64,000 nt of DNA. Origin: JABSOG01 sp965277695 (GTDB lineage: Bacteria > Pseudomonadota > Gammaproteobacteria > Enterobacterales > Alteromonadaceae). The DNA lies in the NCBI GenBank assembly GCA_965277695.1, contig CBDIDQ010000071.1, positions 124,001 to 188,000 on the forward strand, given 5' to 3'. Under the pieces are notes generated by a model. That model worked only from the letters and a program-made list of their open reading frames with translations. It was not told the DNA's origin and did no database searches. Each line of letters starts with the position of its first letter. Positions within the stretch are counted from its first letter, which is position 1. Below, in pieces: positions 37,530-46,110 of the stretch. Position numbers and translations under genes: made by a program.

Positions 37530-39416
37530 TTATTCAGGTAAAAGCACCTGTGCGTTTGCGGTCAATTGTACAAACTCATGGCGATAACCCCAAGTATCTT
37601 TTCCGACATGAGCCATTGCAGTTTGTTTTATTTGTGCCAGCGGCCAATTGACGTATTGACTGTGGCGTAATTTTTCGCCAAACCCGGCCACTGCTGCGGC
37701 AAATTTGAATTCGTTGGATGCTTGAGCAAAGCTGTTGAGTTTGTTGCTGGCCAAAATCGGCAGCTTGATTAACTGACTGGTTTTTTGCGCTGGTTGTTTG
37801 TAGCGTAATTTAACAAAAGCCAGTTCGTCGCTATTAGTTGAGGCACTGGTTGATGCTTGCTTTTGGCTGTTGGTTTTTTGATAACGCAGCGGATCACTAA
37901 AGTGATAGTTTGAACCTTTCAGCACCACTTCATAAAAGGCGGTGACGGTATGACCTGAGCCAATGTCACCAGCGTCGACTTTATCGTTGTTAAAGTCTTC
38001 ACGTTTCAGCTGGCGGTTATCATAACCAATCAAGCGGTATTCGCTGACTTGACTTGGGTTGAACTCCACTTGAATTTTGACGTCTTTGGCGATGGTTTGT
38101 AGTGTGCCGGTGAGGCCATCGGCAAATACTTTGCGGGCTTCTTTAAAGCTGTCGATGTAATAAGCGGTGCCATTGCCTTTGTTAGACAATTCTTCCATCA
38201 GATGGTCGTTATAGTTGCCGTGACCGAGGCCAAGGATACTTAAAAACACTCCACTTTGTTTTTGTTGTTCGATGAGTGATTTTAATTGGCTCATATTTGT
38301 GGTGCCAACGTTAAAGTCGCCATCGGTGGCCAATATCACCCGGTTAATGCCATTTTTATTGAAATTGGCTTTGGCGGTGCTGTAAGCCAGTTGAATACCT
38401 GCGCCACCATTGGTACTGCCGCCGGCATTGAGTTGGTTAAGGGCGGCGAGAATTTCTGCTTGTTTATCGCCAGTAGTGGGTTTTAGCACCAATCCGGAAG
38501 CGCCAGCATAAACCACGATAGAAACGTGATCTTGTGGTCGTAACTGTCGGGTTAACAAAGAAAAGGCTTGTTTGACCAAGGGGAGTTTATTGGCGTTAGA
38601 CATCGAGCCCGAGACGTCGAATAAAAACACCAGATTCATTGGTGGTAGGTTTTCTTTACTGGTTTGATAGCCTTTGAGAGCAATGCGCATCAGGTGAGTG
38701 CCCGGATTCCATGGGCTGGGGGCGACCTCAGTATGCACCGCAAAAGGTTGTTCGGTAGATTCTGGGGCAGCGTAATCGTAATTGAAATAGTTGATCATCT
38801 CTTCGACTCTGACTGCGCCTTTTTGTGGCAAGTGGCCTTGATTCAGCAGCCGTCGAATATTGGTATAACTGGCGGTATCGACGTCAATAGAAAAAGTGCT
38901 GACCGGGTTTTGTCCAGTGAGATAAACCGGATTGAGTTTACCTTCGGTATCGGCATAGTTCTCGTGGTTTTGGTTCTCGTGGTTATACATCTGATCGCCA
39001 AGGATCATCGGCTGCGTTGCATAACCCGGCGCAGACATGCCAGCCATGGCACTTTCTTTACGCATCATGCGGCTACCAGAAACCGCCATCCTTTCAGTTG
39101 CAGCAATGGGTTTTTGAATAGTAGGCATGATAGGCGGTGTTTGATACTTGTCGTACATTTTATCTTTGGCAGTTTGAGCAGCGTCTTGCCCTTGTTGCAG
39201 GTTAGGCTGAGGTTCAGGCTGAGGTTTAGGCTGAGCTTTGGGTTCAGTTTGAGGCTGCTGGGCAACCGTTGTTTCATCTTGCTTTGTTTCTTGTTCTGCC
39301 GCTTGTTTTGTACTGTTAACCATTTCGTCAGTCGTTTTGCTAGCAGAGCAGCCAGCCAGCAGCGCGAAAATAGCTGCGCTGAGCGTCAGTTTTTTCCATG
39401 GGATTAATGTTTTCAT
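37530..39416 (-). CDS. VWA-domain lipoprotein, YfbK-like
   Basis: A 628-residue lipoprotein. The lipobox is FALLAGC with Cys23. A Pro/Gln-rich linker (about 45-90) precedes the VWA N-terminal domain (NTEGKLNPVYLTGQNPVSTFSIDVDTASYTNIRR-type region, about 160-250). The von Willebrand A domain holds the MIDAS motif DVSGSMS near residue 270, with the supporting Thr and Asp (GGSTNGGAG, ILATDGDFNVG). A DUF3520-type C-terminal domain follows to the end. The architecture matches E. coli YfbK. It is probably anchored in the envelope facing the periplasm. It heads the operon VWA, sigma, anti-sigma, methyltransferase. The upstream region contains a palindromic element at 39508. Confidence 0.92.
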   Translation of the reverse strand: MKTLIPWKKLTLSAAIFALLAGCSASKTTDEMVNSTKQAAEQETKQDETTVAQQPQTEPKAQPKPQPEPQPNLQQGQDAAQTAKDKMYDKYQTPPIMPTIQKPIAATERMAVSGSRMMRKESAMAGMSAPGYATQPMILGDQMYNHENQNHENYADTEGKLNPVYLTGQNPVSTFSIDVDTASYTNIRRLLNQGHLPQKGAVRVEEMINYFNYDYAAPESTEQPFAVHTEVAPSPWNPGTHLMRIALKGYQTSKENLPPMNLVFLFDVSGSMSNANKLPLVKQAFSLLTRQLRPQDHVSIVVYAGASGLVLKPTTGDKQAEILAALNQLNAGGSTNGGAGIQLAYSTAKANFNKNGINRVILATDGDFNVGTTNMSQLKSLIEQQKQSGVFLSILGLGHGNYNDHLMEELSNKGNGTAYYIDSFKEARKVFADGLTGTLQTIAKDVKIQVEFNPSQVSEYRLIGYDNRQLKREDFNNDKVDAGDIGSGHTVTAFYEVVLKGSNYHFSDPLRYQKTNSQKQASTSASTNSDELAFVKLRYKQPAQKTSQLIKLPILASNKLNSFAQASNEFKFAAAVAGFGEKLRHSQYVNWPLAQIKQTAMAHVGKDTWGYRHEFVQLTANAQVLLPE

Positions 39417-39737
39417 TGTTTTGGCCTATTTCGTTTTAAGTTGCTTTCAATAGATAAACGAACGGGGTGGGTGAAAGGGGTTAAAAGAAAATAAAAAAGT
39501 TTTTGTTCTCAACATTTACGAGGTTGAAACCTCGTCTACGCCGTAGACGCGAATTCATTCGCGTTTTTTTGATTATTTATTGCTCTGTTTAATCGGAGCA
39601 AATTTTTTTGGTTTGTTTTATTATCAGACTAGATTTTGTCAGATTAAACGGTTATGGTTTTATTCAGTAAGCGCAATGGAAGCGCAGAGTTGGCAGGCAA
39701 GGTTGAATGTATTTTCATTTTACTTTAGAGGAAAGCC
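39417..39737. other. divergent intergenic region
   Basis: This gap separates the divergent VWA lipoprotein and the small membrane protein gene. Apart from the palindromic repeat element at 39508-39600, I see AT-rich sequence and a GAGGAAAG ribosome binding site just before 39738. No other gene is supported. Confidence 0.5.
39508..39600 (-). repeat. dispersed palindromic element, compact inverted copy
   Basis: In reverse complement this reads TGCTCCGATTAAACAGAGC ... CTCGTAAATGTTGAG and carries the same three back-to-back palindromes as the copy at 20007-20101, with differences concentrated in the 40-bp left part. The region from CGCGAATGAATTCGCG to AACCTCGT is identical. A seven-T run directly after GCG on the + strand could make the element function as a terminator in that direction. 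Confidence 0.88.
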
Positions 39738-40196
39738 ATGACCATTTATATCGCCACATTGTTATTTTTCATTTTGTTCTTGCTGTTAAATTATGCCTAT
39801 GAACAAAAACCCAATGAATTATTTCCTGTTTTCTACTGCATGTTATCTTTTCAACTGGCGCATGGTATGAGTTCAAACGAACATTTTTATTTTGCAGACA
39901 GCAGTGACATGGATCGTTTGTTGGTTGCCATCATATTTTGTTTATGTGGTCAGTTTAATGAGATGTACCTTCGCTATGTTAAGCAGGTTAAAAACATCGC
40001 TTATTCAACTGAGGTGTGTTTAAAAGGATTTGCGCTGGGCTCGGTGATAATTTACGTGTTTTCATTAATGTTTTTTGCCGAGGTTGATATATTTTCGTTA
40101 TTCATGCTCGCTGCCTCCGGTATCGCATATATTTTAGTTATTGTTGTCGAACGCGGCTTTCGATACTTTCATACCAGCCCTGCGGTTAAGCGGTGA
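39738..40196 (+). CDS. small integral membrane protein, unknown
   Basis: I do not recognise a family. The 152-residue product has four hydrophobic helices (about 3-20, 27-42, 60-75 and 95-135, the last long enough for two), with a short charged C-terminus. An N-terminal IYIATLLFFILFLLLNYAYE helix begins straight after Met, and there is no cleavable signal. GAGGAAAGCC precedes the ATG, a strong ribosome binding site. It has no operon partner within 70 bp; the next gene on the same strand is a cytoplasmic hypothetical. Confidence 0.65.
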   Translation: MTIYIATLLFFILFLLLNYAYEQKPNELFPVFYCMLSFQLAHGMSSNEHFYFADSSDMDRLLVAIIFCLCGQFNEMYLRYVKQVKNIAYSTEVCLKGFALGSVIIYVFSLMFFAEVDIFSLFMLAASGIAYILVIVVERGFRYFHTSPAVKR

Positions 40197-40272
40197 AGTA
40201 GTATATTGCTCAAAGATAAATTACAATCCCAGCCATTAATAAGACTATTCACAAGACTACTCAAAGGTAAGC

Positions 40273-40659
40273 ATGAAAAGTAATCAACTCTCAGACCAGC
40301 TATTGCGGCTGGCTAAACCCTACACTGATGTATCTGCCAATAAAAACCCAGAAAAAAGACTCAATGCGGTGCTGATGGTGGCTTGTTCGGCGTGGAATTA
40401 TGCCGCGACCGAGCTGGATATCTTTAAAGATTCTATCTTCACTACAGTAGAAGACCCTAAAGCACCTTCGCAGTTAAAGATTATTTTTGATGATTTGGTC
40501 GAAAGAAAACATCGGCTGTTTGAACAACAAACCGATGTGATCTTGAATTTTGAACTGGTGTCGTTTAATCGCAAGAAAATTGATATTACCGTGACGGCAG
40601 TCAGTGCCGAACAGTATTTACAACGAACCAAAGAGTTGGAAGCCAGTAAACAAGGTTAA
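40273..40659 (+). CDS. conserved-looking cytoplasmic hypothetical protein
   Basis: A 128-residue soluble α/β protein without a recognised motif. The N-terminal half is helical (RLNAVLMVACSAWNYAATELD). The C-terminal half looks like β-strands rich in charged residues (DVILNFELVSFNRKKIDITV). AAAGGTAAGC precedes the ATG. Its stop codon at 40657-40659 directly abuts a palindromic repeat element that fills the gap to the convergent gene. Function unknown. Confidence 0.65.
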   Translation: MKSNQLSDQLLRLAKPYTDVSANKNPEKRLNAVLMVACSAWNYAATELDIFKDSIFTTVEDPKAPSQLKIIFDDLVERKHRLFEQQTDVILNFELVSFNRKKIDITVTAVSAEQYLQRTKELEASKQG

Positions 40660-40724
40660 TGAGGTTGAAACCTCGTCTACGTTAGTTATCACCAGCCGTA
40701 GACGAGCATTCATTCTCGTTTGAT
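40658..40724 (-). repeat. dispersed palindromic element, short variant filling a convergent gap
   Basis: GAGGTTGAAACCTC, then CGTCTACG, the AGTTATCACCAG loop also found at 16265, and CGTAGACGAG. Finally ATTCATTCTCGTTTGATTTA is a worn version of the CGCGAATGAATTCGCG arm. The element occupies the complete 65-bp space between the stops at 40659 and 40725, so it may serve as the terminator for both genes. Confidence 0.82.
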
Positions 40725-41846
40725 TTACTCATCACCGACATGATAGGCCAAATGCTGATGGAAACGTACGGTCAGCGCTTCGCGCTCAGGTGCCATCTCC
40801 AGTGATTTGGTCATCGAACGTAAGGCTTTATCAACGGTTTCCATGAACTTGCCGAAGCCTTTGCTTTCAATGTTTTTCTCGGTGGCAGCAAAAATAATTT
40901 GCGCATAATCGACTAATTTATCGCCATCCCAACGACAAATAAACTCATCTTTTGGCGTATGCGGATCAAAACCCAACATCTGCAATTCACCAACTTTTTG
41001 CTCAGGTTTTTTATCACTGTTACGAATGATTGGGCTTGAACCGTTTGCAATAAAAGCGCCATTCAACAGGTTATGGGCCTTCGATGCACTAGTGCAGGCA
41101 TCGCCGAGCATGGTGTAAAGAGCCTCGTAAGGCTGTTCTGAGTTATGGTCAACTTCTACCCGTTTAAGTAAACGACGAGTGATAGGGAAACTGGCAACAA
41201 CATAACTCATGGTGTCGGTTTTTTCTGGTAAATCAACATTACTGGCTTGGTAGCGGTTTTTGATTAAGCGTAAAGAATGACGATGAGTACCATCAACCCC
41301 TTTGCTACGAGCAAATAAGTCATAAGTTAAATGCTGGTGATCACGTAAACGAACGGCTGATAACGGTACGCCAGAAGACGGCAAACAACGCTTTAACATC
41401 TCCAGTACTTTGCTGTGATAAGCGGCGGCATTGATACGAATGTCTTCACCAGTGGCTAAAAATAACAACGAGACTTTTTGTGCTCGTTTGCTGCCATCAA
41501 AATGGCTTTTGTAAGACTGATGATAAGCCGGGTTATAAAAAATTAGCATTTGCTGTTCGGTTTCCCAAACGCGAATTTCTTCACTGAAACGTACTCGGGG
41601 TAATTTGTCGTTGGCAATAAAATGGACATTTTCAATGTCAGATTGTTCACACTCCGAAAAAAATCTTTCAGACAGCTGTTGGTAAAACGCCTGAAAAGGC
41701 TTCAATTTGTCTTTGCTGTCAGCGCTGCCAAACTGGGCCAACAATTCATCGGTTATTTTAAATTCAGCTAACAAATATTGGTTATAACGCGCATTGGACG
41801 GGAGGTAAACTTTATTCGCAGTACCGCGATGGCGATGAAGACTCAT
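40725..41846 (-). CDS. hypothetical protein, possibly DUF3083-type
   Basis: A 373-residue soluble protein without signal peptide or membrane helix. I do not know its function. From memory, the opening (KVYLPSNARYNQYLLAEF), NVHFIANDKLPRVRFSEE, VSLLFLATGEDIR and RDHQHLTYDLFA resemble a family annotated DUF3083 in Shewanella and relatives; this should be treated as tentative. Two His-rich segments (HRHRG near the N-terminus, RDHQHLTYD) could bind metal but no motif is established. The gene stands alone, convergent with the hypothetical at 40273 across a palindromic element. Confidence 0.7.
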   Translation of the reverse strand: MSLHRHRGTANKVYLPSNARYNQYLLAEFKITDELLAQFGSADSKDKLKPFQAFYQQLSERFFSECEQSDIENVHFIANDKLPRVRFSEEIRVWETEQQMLIFYNPAYHQSYKSHFDGSKRAQKVSLLFLATGEDIRINAAAYHSKVLEMLKRCLPSSGVPLSAVRLRDHQHLTYDLFARSKGVDGTHRHSLRLIKNRYQASNVDLPEKTDTMSYVVASFPITRRLLKRVEVDHNSEQPYEALYTMLGDACTSASKAHNLLNGAFIANGSSPIIRNSDKKPEQKVGELQMLGFDPHTPKDEFICRWDGDKLVDYAQIIFAATEKNIESKGFGKFMETVDKALRSMTKSLEMAPEREALTVRFHQHLAYHVGDE

Positions 41847-42118
41847 TATAGCGTGTCCTTTTTGTCAGGTCAGAATGTCAGGTCAAATTATATCAGCGTC
41901 GATGGAGCTGAACGGAGGCTATTCTAGGCTGTTTAGACAGTGAATAAAAGAGACCTAGATCAAATAACCCGGCCTTTTTCATCCGATCTCACAGCACTTC
42001 ATGTATATAGTTGTTTTCTCCTCGCTGTCATCGGCCTGTCAATAAATGTTGTTATTAGTAATGGTTACTCTTGGCTGATAAATCATGCTATAAATCGCTT
42101 CTGATTAAAAACCTAAAG

Positions 42119-42985
42119 ATGCTCATGATAAGAAAACCCCTGTTAATGCTATGTGCCCTGTTAAGCCTTAATTTGACAATGGCAATAGCCCAGTCTAACA
42201 CCACAGCGGCACAAGCCAAGGCCAGATACTTGGGGAACGAAGGTGTGATGGTCAGCCATAGTGGTATTAAAATTCTCTTTGATCCCTTCTTTCACAATAG
42301 CTTCAATCATTATCAGCTGGTGCCTAAAAGCATTCATAATGCGATCATGAACGGCGCAGAACCCTACGATAACATTGATGCGATTTTTATCAGCCACGCT
42401 CATGAAGATCATTTTTCGGCAGTGGATATGCTGAAGTTTTTACAAGCGCATCCCAAAGCCAAATTAATTGCGCCAAAACAAGCGATTGATGAGCTGAGCC
42501 GACTGAAAAGCCACAGCATCATGTCGCAAGTGACAGCCGTTTCACTGGCGTATGGCGATAAACCCTGGACCCGCCAATTCGGCGATTTATTGGTTGAAGC
42601 GGTGCGAATTCCTCACGCTGGCTGGCCAGATCCGGCTCGTACAGCGGTTGAAAATATGGTTTTTCGCGTCACTTTAAAGAATTTGCCGTTAGCTCAGGAA
42701 GTGACGGTGATGCACATGGGAGACGCGGATCCGAATGATAAACACTTCAAACCTTATAAAAATCATTGGATGAAGCAGCAGACCGATACTGCGTTTCCGC
42801 CCTACTGGTTTTTCTTGTCACCGCAGGGTAATCAAATCCTCGAAACCCGGATTAATGCCAGACGTCATGTTGGTGTTCACGTGCCTATCAAAGTTCCACA
42901 ACAGTTACGCGCTAGCGGTAAAGACTATCTTTCTGTACCTGGAGATGTCCGGGATGTTAACCCGGTTAACAAGGTTAGGAGGTAA
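42119..42985 (+). CDS. exported MBL-fold metallo-hydrolase
   Basis: About 288 residues from ATG 42119 (ATG 42125 is also possible, and the frame is open to a TTG at 42071). The N-terminus is a signal peptide (LLMLCALLSLNLTMAIAQ). The metal-binding motif is SHAHEDHFS (HxHxDH), with later ligands in RIPHAGW and HMGDAD. The opening ARYLGNEGVMVSHSGIKILFDP matches the UlaG-like branch of the β-lactamase fold. The substrate is unknown, and beta-lactamase activity should not be assumed. It is probably periplasmic and monocistronic. Confidence 0.88.
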   Translation: MLMIRKPLLMLCALLSLNLTMAIAQSNTTAAQAKARYLGNEGVMVSHSGIKILFDPFFHNSFNHYQLVPKSIHNAIMNGAEPYDNIDAIFISHAHEDHFSAVDMLKFLQAHPKAKLIAPKQAIDELSRLKSHSIMSQVTAVSLAYGDKPWTRQFGDLLVEAVRIPHAGWPDPARTAVENMVFRVTLKNLPLAQEVTVMHMGDADPNDKHFKPYKNHWMKQQTDTAFPPYWFFLSPQGNQILETRINARRHVGVHVPIKVPQQLRASGKDYLSVPGDVRDVNPVNKVRR

Positions 42986-43129
42986 GACCTATCGGCTAAA
43001 TGGGGCTTTTCAGTATGATTAATACGCAATTTACTATACAATGACGCATGATGACAGCGTTGTCATTACATATATACAAAGGAGGTGTGATAAATGTAAA
43101 TAAAATGTAGAGCAAATAGAGGTCAAATT

Positions 43130-44803
43130 ATGGTGTTTACTGCCCAAAGAAAGTCCCCAGCCAAGTCTCCGGTAAAATTACGTTCAAAAATTATTTCGTT
43201 TGTGATGGTGCTATTTTTTGCCTTGCTCAGCATTGCTTTACTCGGCCTGACAACTCTACGTCATGCCAGTGAAACCGACAATATTGCCCGTATTAATCAG
43301 TTAATGAAAAGTACTATTAACATCGTGATGCAATTTGAACAGTTTGCTGCCAGCGGTGCGTTAACCGAGGCACAAGCCAAGCAGCTGGCGACGCAGATGC
43401 TACGTGAGAATAAGTATCATGACTCTGAATATGTCTATGTTGTTGATGAACAACTGAATTTTGTCGCCACACCGCATGACCCACAATTACACGGCACCAG
43501 TTTTAATGATTTTAAAACCGCCGATGATAATAGCGTCGGTCAGATTGTCGAGCAGTTGGTTGGCGATAAAGTCGGTCAAACTATCACTTATCAGTGGGAT
43601 TCTAGGCGTAATGACGAGGTGGTTGATTTGACCTCTGTGGTGCAAAAAACCGCTGCTTGGGGTTGGTATATTGGCACCGGTATCAGTTACAAAGAAGTCG
43701 ATATTCGTTATTGGGATACCGCCAAATGGTTGATTAGTTTATCTGTGATTATCTCGGTGTTATTGACTGCCGGGTTGATCCGCTTTGGTTTGTCGTTGAA
43801 TAATGCGTTGGGTGGTGAAATTCATGAAGTGCTGAGCATGGTCCATAAAGTCTCCCAAGGCGATTTAACGCCGCACGATAATAGCACTGATCTAAAGCTG
43901 GGTAGTCGCAAGCGCAGTATTGTCGACGCCATGACGCATATGCAAGGCAAGCTAACCGCGCTGATCAAAGAGATCAAAATCGTTTCTGATACCTTGGAGC
44001 AGCAAAGTGATGACTCAGAAAGCCGTTCTGTTGAACTCGATTCATTAACCAATGCGCTGAACAATGAAAGCCGGATTGTGGCGTCGTCAATCACTGAGCT
44101 GACGGCTTCTTCAAGCTCGGTATCAGATAATGCCCAACTGACCGTAACGGCAATTGAAAGGGCTGAATTACAAGGTAAAAAAGCACAGGCGTTAACCTCA
44201 GAAGCGGCTCAGAGTATTTCATTGCTAGAAAAACAAATTGATAATGCCGGACAAAACATTGAGCAGCTTGAAACTGAGGTAACCAATATCGAAAGTGTTT
44301 TGACGGTGATCCAAGGGATTGCCGCTCAAACCAATTTGCTGGCACTTAATGCCGCGATTGAAGCCGCCAGAGCAGGCGATCAGGGCCGAGGTTTTGCAGT
44401 GGTAGCCGATGAAGTGCGCCAATTGGCCCAACGCACCCAAGATAGCACCGAAGAAATCAGCCAAATGCTGACCAACCTACAAGTGGCGACGGTTGATGCC
44501 AAAACCTCGGTCAGTCAGAGCATCGAAACCAGCAGCGAAACTGTCGCTAAATCCAATAAGGTGCTGGACGAATTAGTCAATGTCGCCACTTCATTGTCGG
44601 CGATGTCACAAGTCAGCCATCAAATTTCGGGCGCGGCAGTTGAACAGCTCGAAGCCGGCGAAGATACCGCTAAACGCATTGTAAATATTTCAGATACCGC
44701 TGAAAATACCGCCAAAGTGTCGTCTAAAGCTAAAGCGGCGACGGATGAAATTCAGTTGTTGTCACAAAAACTGACGTCGCAGATGACTCAGTTTGTGATT
44801 TAA
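43130..44803 (+). CDS. methyl-accepting chemotaxis protein with single Cache sensor
   Basis: A 557-residue chemoreceptor. A membrane helix at about 20-42 and another at about 203-223 bracket a periplasmic single-Cache (sCache_2-type) domain, seen as YHDSEYVYVVDEQLNFVATPHDPQLHGT and WGWYIGTGISYKEVD. A HAMP domain (HKVSQGDLTPHD) follows. The signalling domain peaks at the conserved hairpin tip AAQTNLLALNAAIEAARAG, then GRGFAVVADEVRQLAQRT. There is no C-terminal CheR-binding pentapeptide. Such Cache domains bind small carboxylates or similar ligands. GAGG precedes the ATG. The gene is convergent with the Fic gene. Confidence 0.95.
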   Translation: MVFTAQRKSPAKSPVKLRSKIISFVMVLFFALLSIALLGLTTLRHASETDNIARINQLMKSTINIVMQFEQFAASGALTEAQAKQLATQMLRENKYHDSEYVYVVDEQLNFVATPHDPQLHGTSFNDFKTADDNSVGQIVEQLVGDKVGQTITYQWDSRRNDEVVDLTSVVQKTAAWGWYIGTGISYKEVDIRYWDTAKWLISLSVIISVLLTAGLIRFGLSLNNALGGEIHEVLSMVHKVSQGDLTPHDNSTDLKLGSRKRSIVDAMTHMQGKLTALIKEIKIVSDTLEQQSDDSESRSVELDSLTNALNNESRIVASSITELTASSSSVSDNAQLTVTAIERAELQGKKAQALTSEAAQSISLLEKQIDNAGQNIEQLETEVTNIESVLTVIQGIAAQTNLLALNAAIEAARAGDQGRGFAVVADEVRQLAQRTQDSTEEISQMLTNLQVATVDAKTSVSQSIETSSETVAKSNKVLDELVNVATSLSAMSQVSHQISGAAVEQLEAGEDTAKRIVNISDTAENTAKVSSKAKAATDEIQLLSQKLTSQMTQFVI

Positions 44804-44822
44804 TGTGGTATACGTAAAAGTG

Positions 44823-45899
44823 TTAATGATTGACAAACAATGTCATCAGCGGTTGGTTAATATAATAGTTACTGCGGCCTATTTTGGCTTTTTGCAGTAA
44901 CTCGATGCTAACCAATTGTTCGAGATATTTAGTGGCGGTGAGGCGGCTAATTGCCAAGTCACTCATTAAGAACTCGATTTTAGTGTAGGGGTGATTGAAT
45001 AAATTGTTGAGTAGCTCTTGACGATAAATCTTTGGCAATTGGTCGCGAATTTTTTGCTTGTAAACTTGCATCAGCAACTTTATTTCTTTGATTAACGTAA
45101 TGGTTGATTGTGCTGTTTGAGTTATACCCTCCAGAATATAGAGCAGCCAAGGTTGCCAGTTTGATGTGTCACGTACTGCCTGAATTTGTTGGTAATATTC
45201 GGATTTAGTTTGAATTAAATAGTGACTAAGATAAAGCACTGGTAAATCAAGTAAGCCTTGTGCCACTAAATATAACACATTGATAATACGGCCAGTACGA
45301 CCATTACCATCATAAAAAGGGTGAATGCTCTCAAACTGGTGATGGATGATCGCCATTTTCACTAATGGGTCGGCATCACACAAGCTGTCATCATTAATAT
45401 ATTGGATAAGATTTGCCATAAGTTGTTCTATTTCCCGACTGTGCTGAGGTGGGGTGTAAACGACTTTACCCGTTTGCGCATTTTTAAGTTCAGTTCCCGG
45501 TAACCTGCGCAAACCCGCATTATTGTTTTCGAGCATTTGTTGAATGGCTAATATATCGTCTAAACGGATCAGCGTTGACTTTCGCACTCGCTCAAAACCA
45601 TGTTTTAAAGCGCCTGCATAATTTTGCACTTCTTTGGTTGCTGGCTTTTTAACGGTGTCTTTGAAAAGCTGTGCTTTAAATAATTCGTCATGGGTAGTAA
45701 TGATATTTTCGATTTCGGAGCTGTGTTTAGCTTCTTGTAAGGTCAGTGTATTAATTAAAATCGCTTCATTAGGTATGCTGGCGGCGATACCTTTTAATTC
45801 AGCCAGATAGCGATGTGCAACAGCTGTTTTTTTTAGTACCTGACGCGTTTCCCATTGCTCAATATCAGGTAGTGGCAACTGTTGGATAGGCTTTGTCAT
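44823..45899 (-). CDS. Fic-family AMP transferase-like protein with wHTH
   Basis: A 358-residue Fic protein. The N-terminal inhibitory helix carries the [S/T]xxxE[G/N] motif as S60-SEI-E64-N65, so it is a class II, self-inhibited Fic protein. The Fic core has the complete catalytic motif HPFYDGNGRTGR at residues 193-204. The C-terminus (about 285-355) resembles a winged-helix DNA-binding domain (ISRLTATKYLEQLVSIELLQKAKIGR). The architecture matches the widespread Fic_N/Fic/wHTH proteins, probably AMPylating an intracellular target and perhaps autoregulating. No antitoxin partner is adjacent. A tandem array of 40-bp hairpins begins 51 bp upstream of its start. Confidence 0.93.
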   Translation of the reverse strand: MTKPIQQLPLPDIEQWETRQVLKKTAVAHRYLAELKGIAASIPNEAILINTLTLQEAKHSSEIENIITTHDELFKAQLFKDTVKKPATKEVQNYAGALKHGFERVRKSTLIRLDDILAIQQMLENNNAGLRRLPGTELKNAQTGKVVYTPPQHSREIEQLMANLIQYINDDSLCDADPLVKMAIIHHQFESIHPFYDGNGRTGRIINVLYLVAQGLLDLPVLYLSHYLIQTKSEYYQQIQAVRDTSNWQPWLLYILEGITQTAQSTITLIKEIKLLMQVYKQKIRDQLPKIYRQELLNNLFNHPYTKIEFLMSDLAISRLTATKYLEQLVSIELLQKAKIGRSNYYINQPLMTLFVNH

Positions 45900-45949
45900 T
45901 TTATTCTTACCGTTTTAATCGATGTTAAGCTGTGAATAGCTGGATGATA

Positions 45950-46105
45950 TGTATAAAAAATGCCATTTTCTATGCACGTTTGAATGAAGTGTATAAGAAA
46001 AGCCTTTTTTTATACATGTTTATTTGACGTGCATAGAAAACGCTTGTTTTTATGTATGTTTGGAAGACGTGCATAGAAAACGTCTTTTTTTATACATGTT
46101 TAAAC
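45950..46105. repeat. tandem array of 40-bp hairpin units (4 copies)
   Basis: Units start at 45950, 45990, 46030 and 46070, an exact 40-bp period. Each has outer arms of the form TGTATA or TGCATA pairing with TATACA, TATGCA or TATGTA around an AAAA...TTTT inner stem, for example TGTATAA...TTATACA in unit 2. Arms vary while keeping pairing, including G-T pairs. The array lies between the 3' end of a decayed TonB receptor (46111) and the 5' end of the Fic gene. It is not CRISPR because there are no unique spacers. Confidence 0.85.
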
Positions 46106-46110
46106 AATGG

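Noticed and set aside
38664..39407. 247-codon plus-strand frame
   Set aside because: Antisense shadow of the VWA lipoprotein gene, whose domains are clear.
42161..42412. 83-codon minus-strand frame
   Set aside because: Antisense to the MBL-fold protein gene around its metal motif.
45950..46105. Possible CRISPR array
   Set aside because: Same reasoning: 40-bp contiguous units that vary throughout, no constant repeat with unique spacers.
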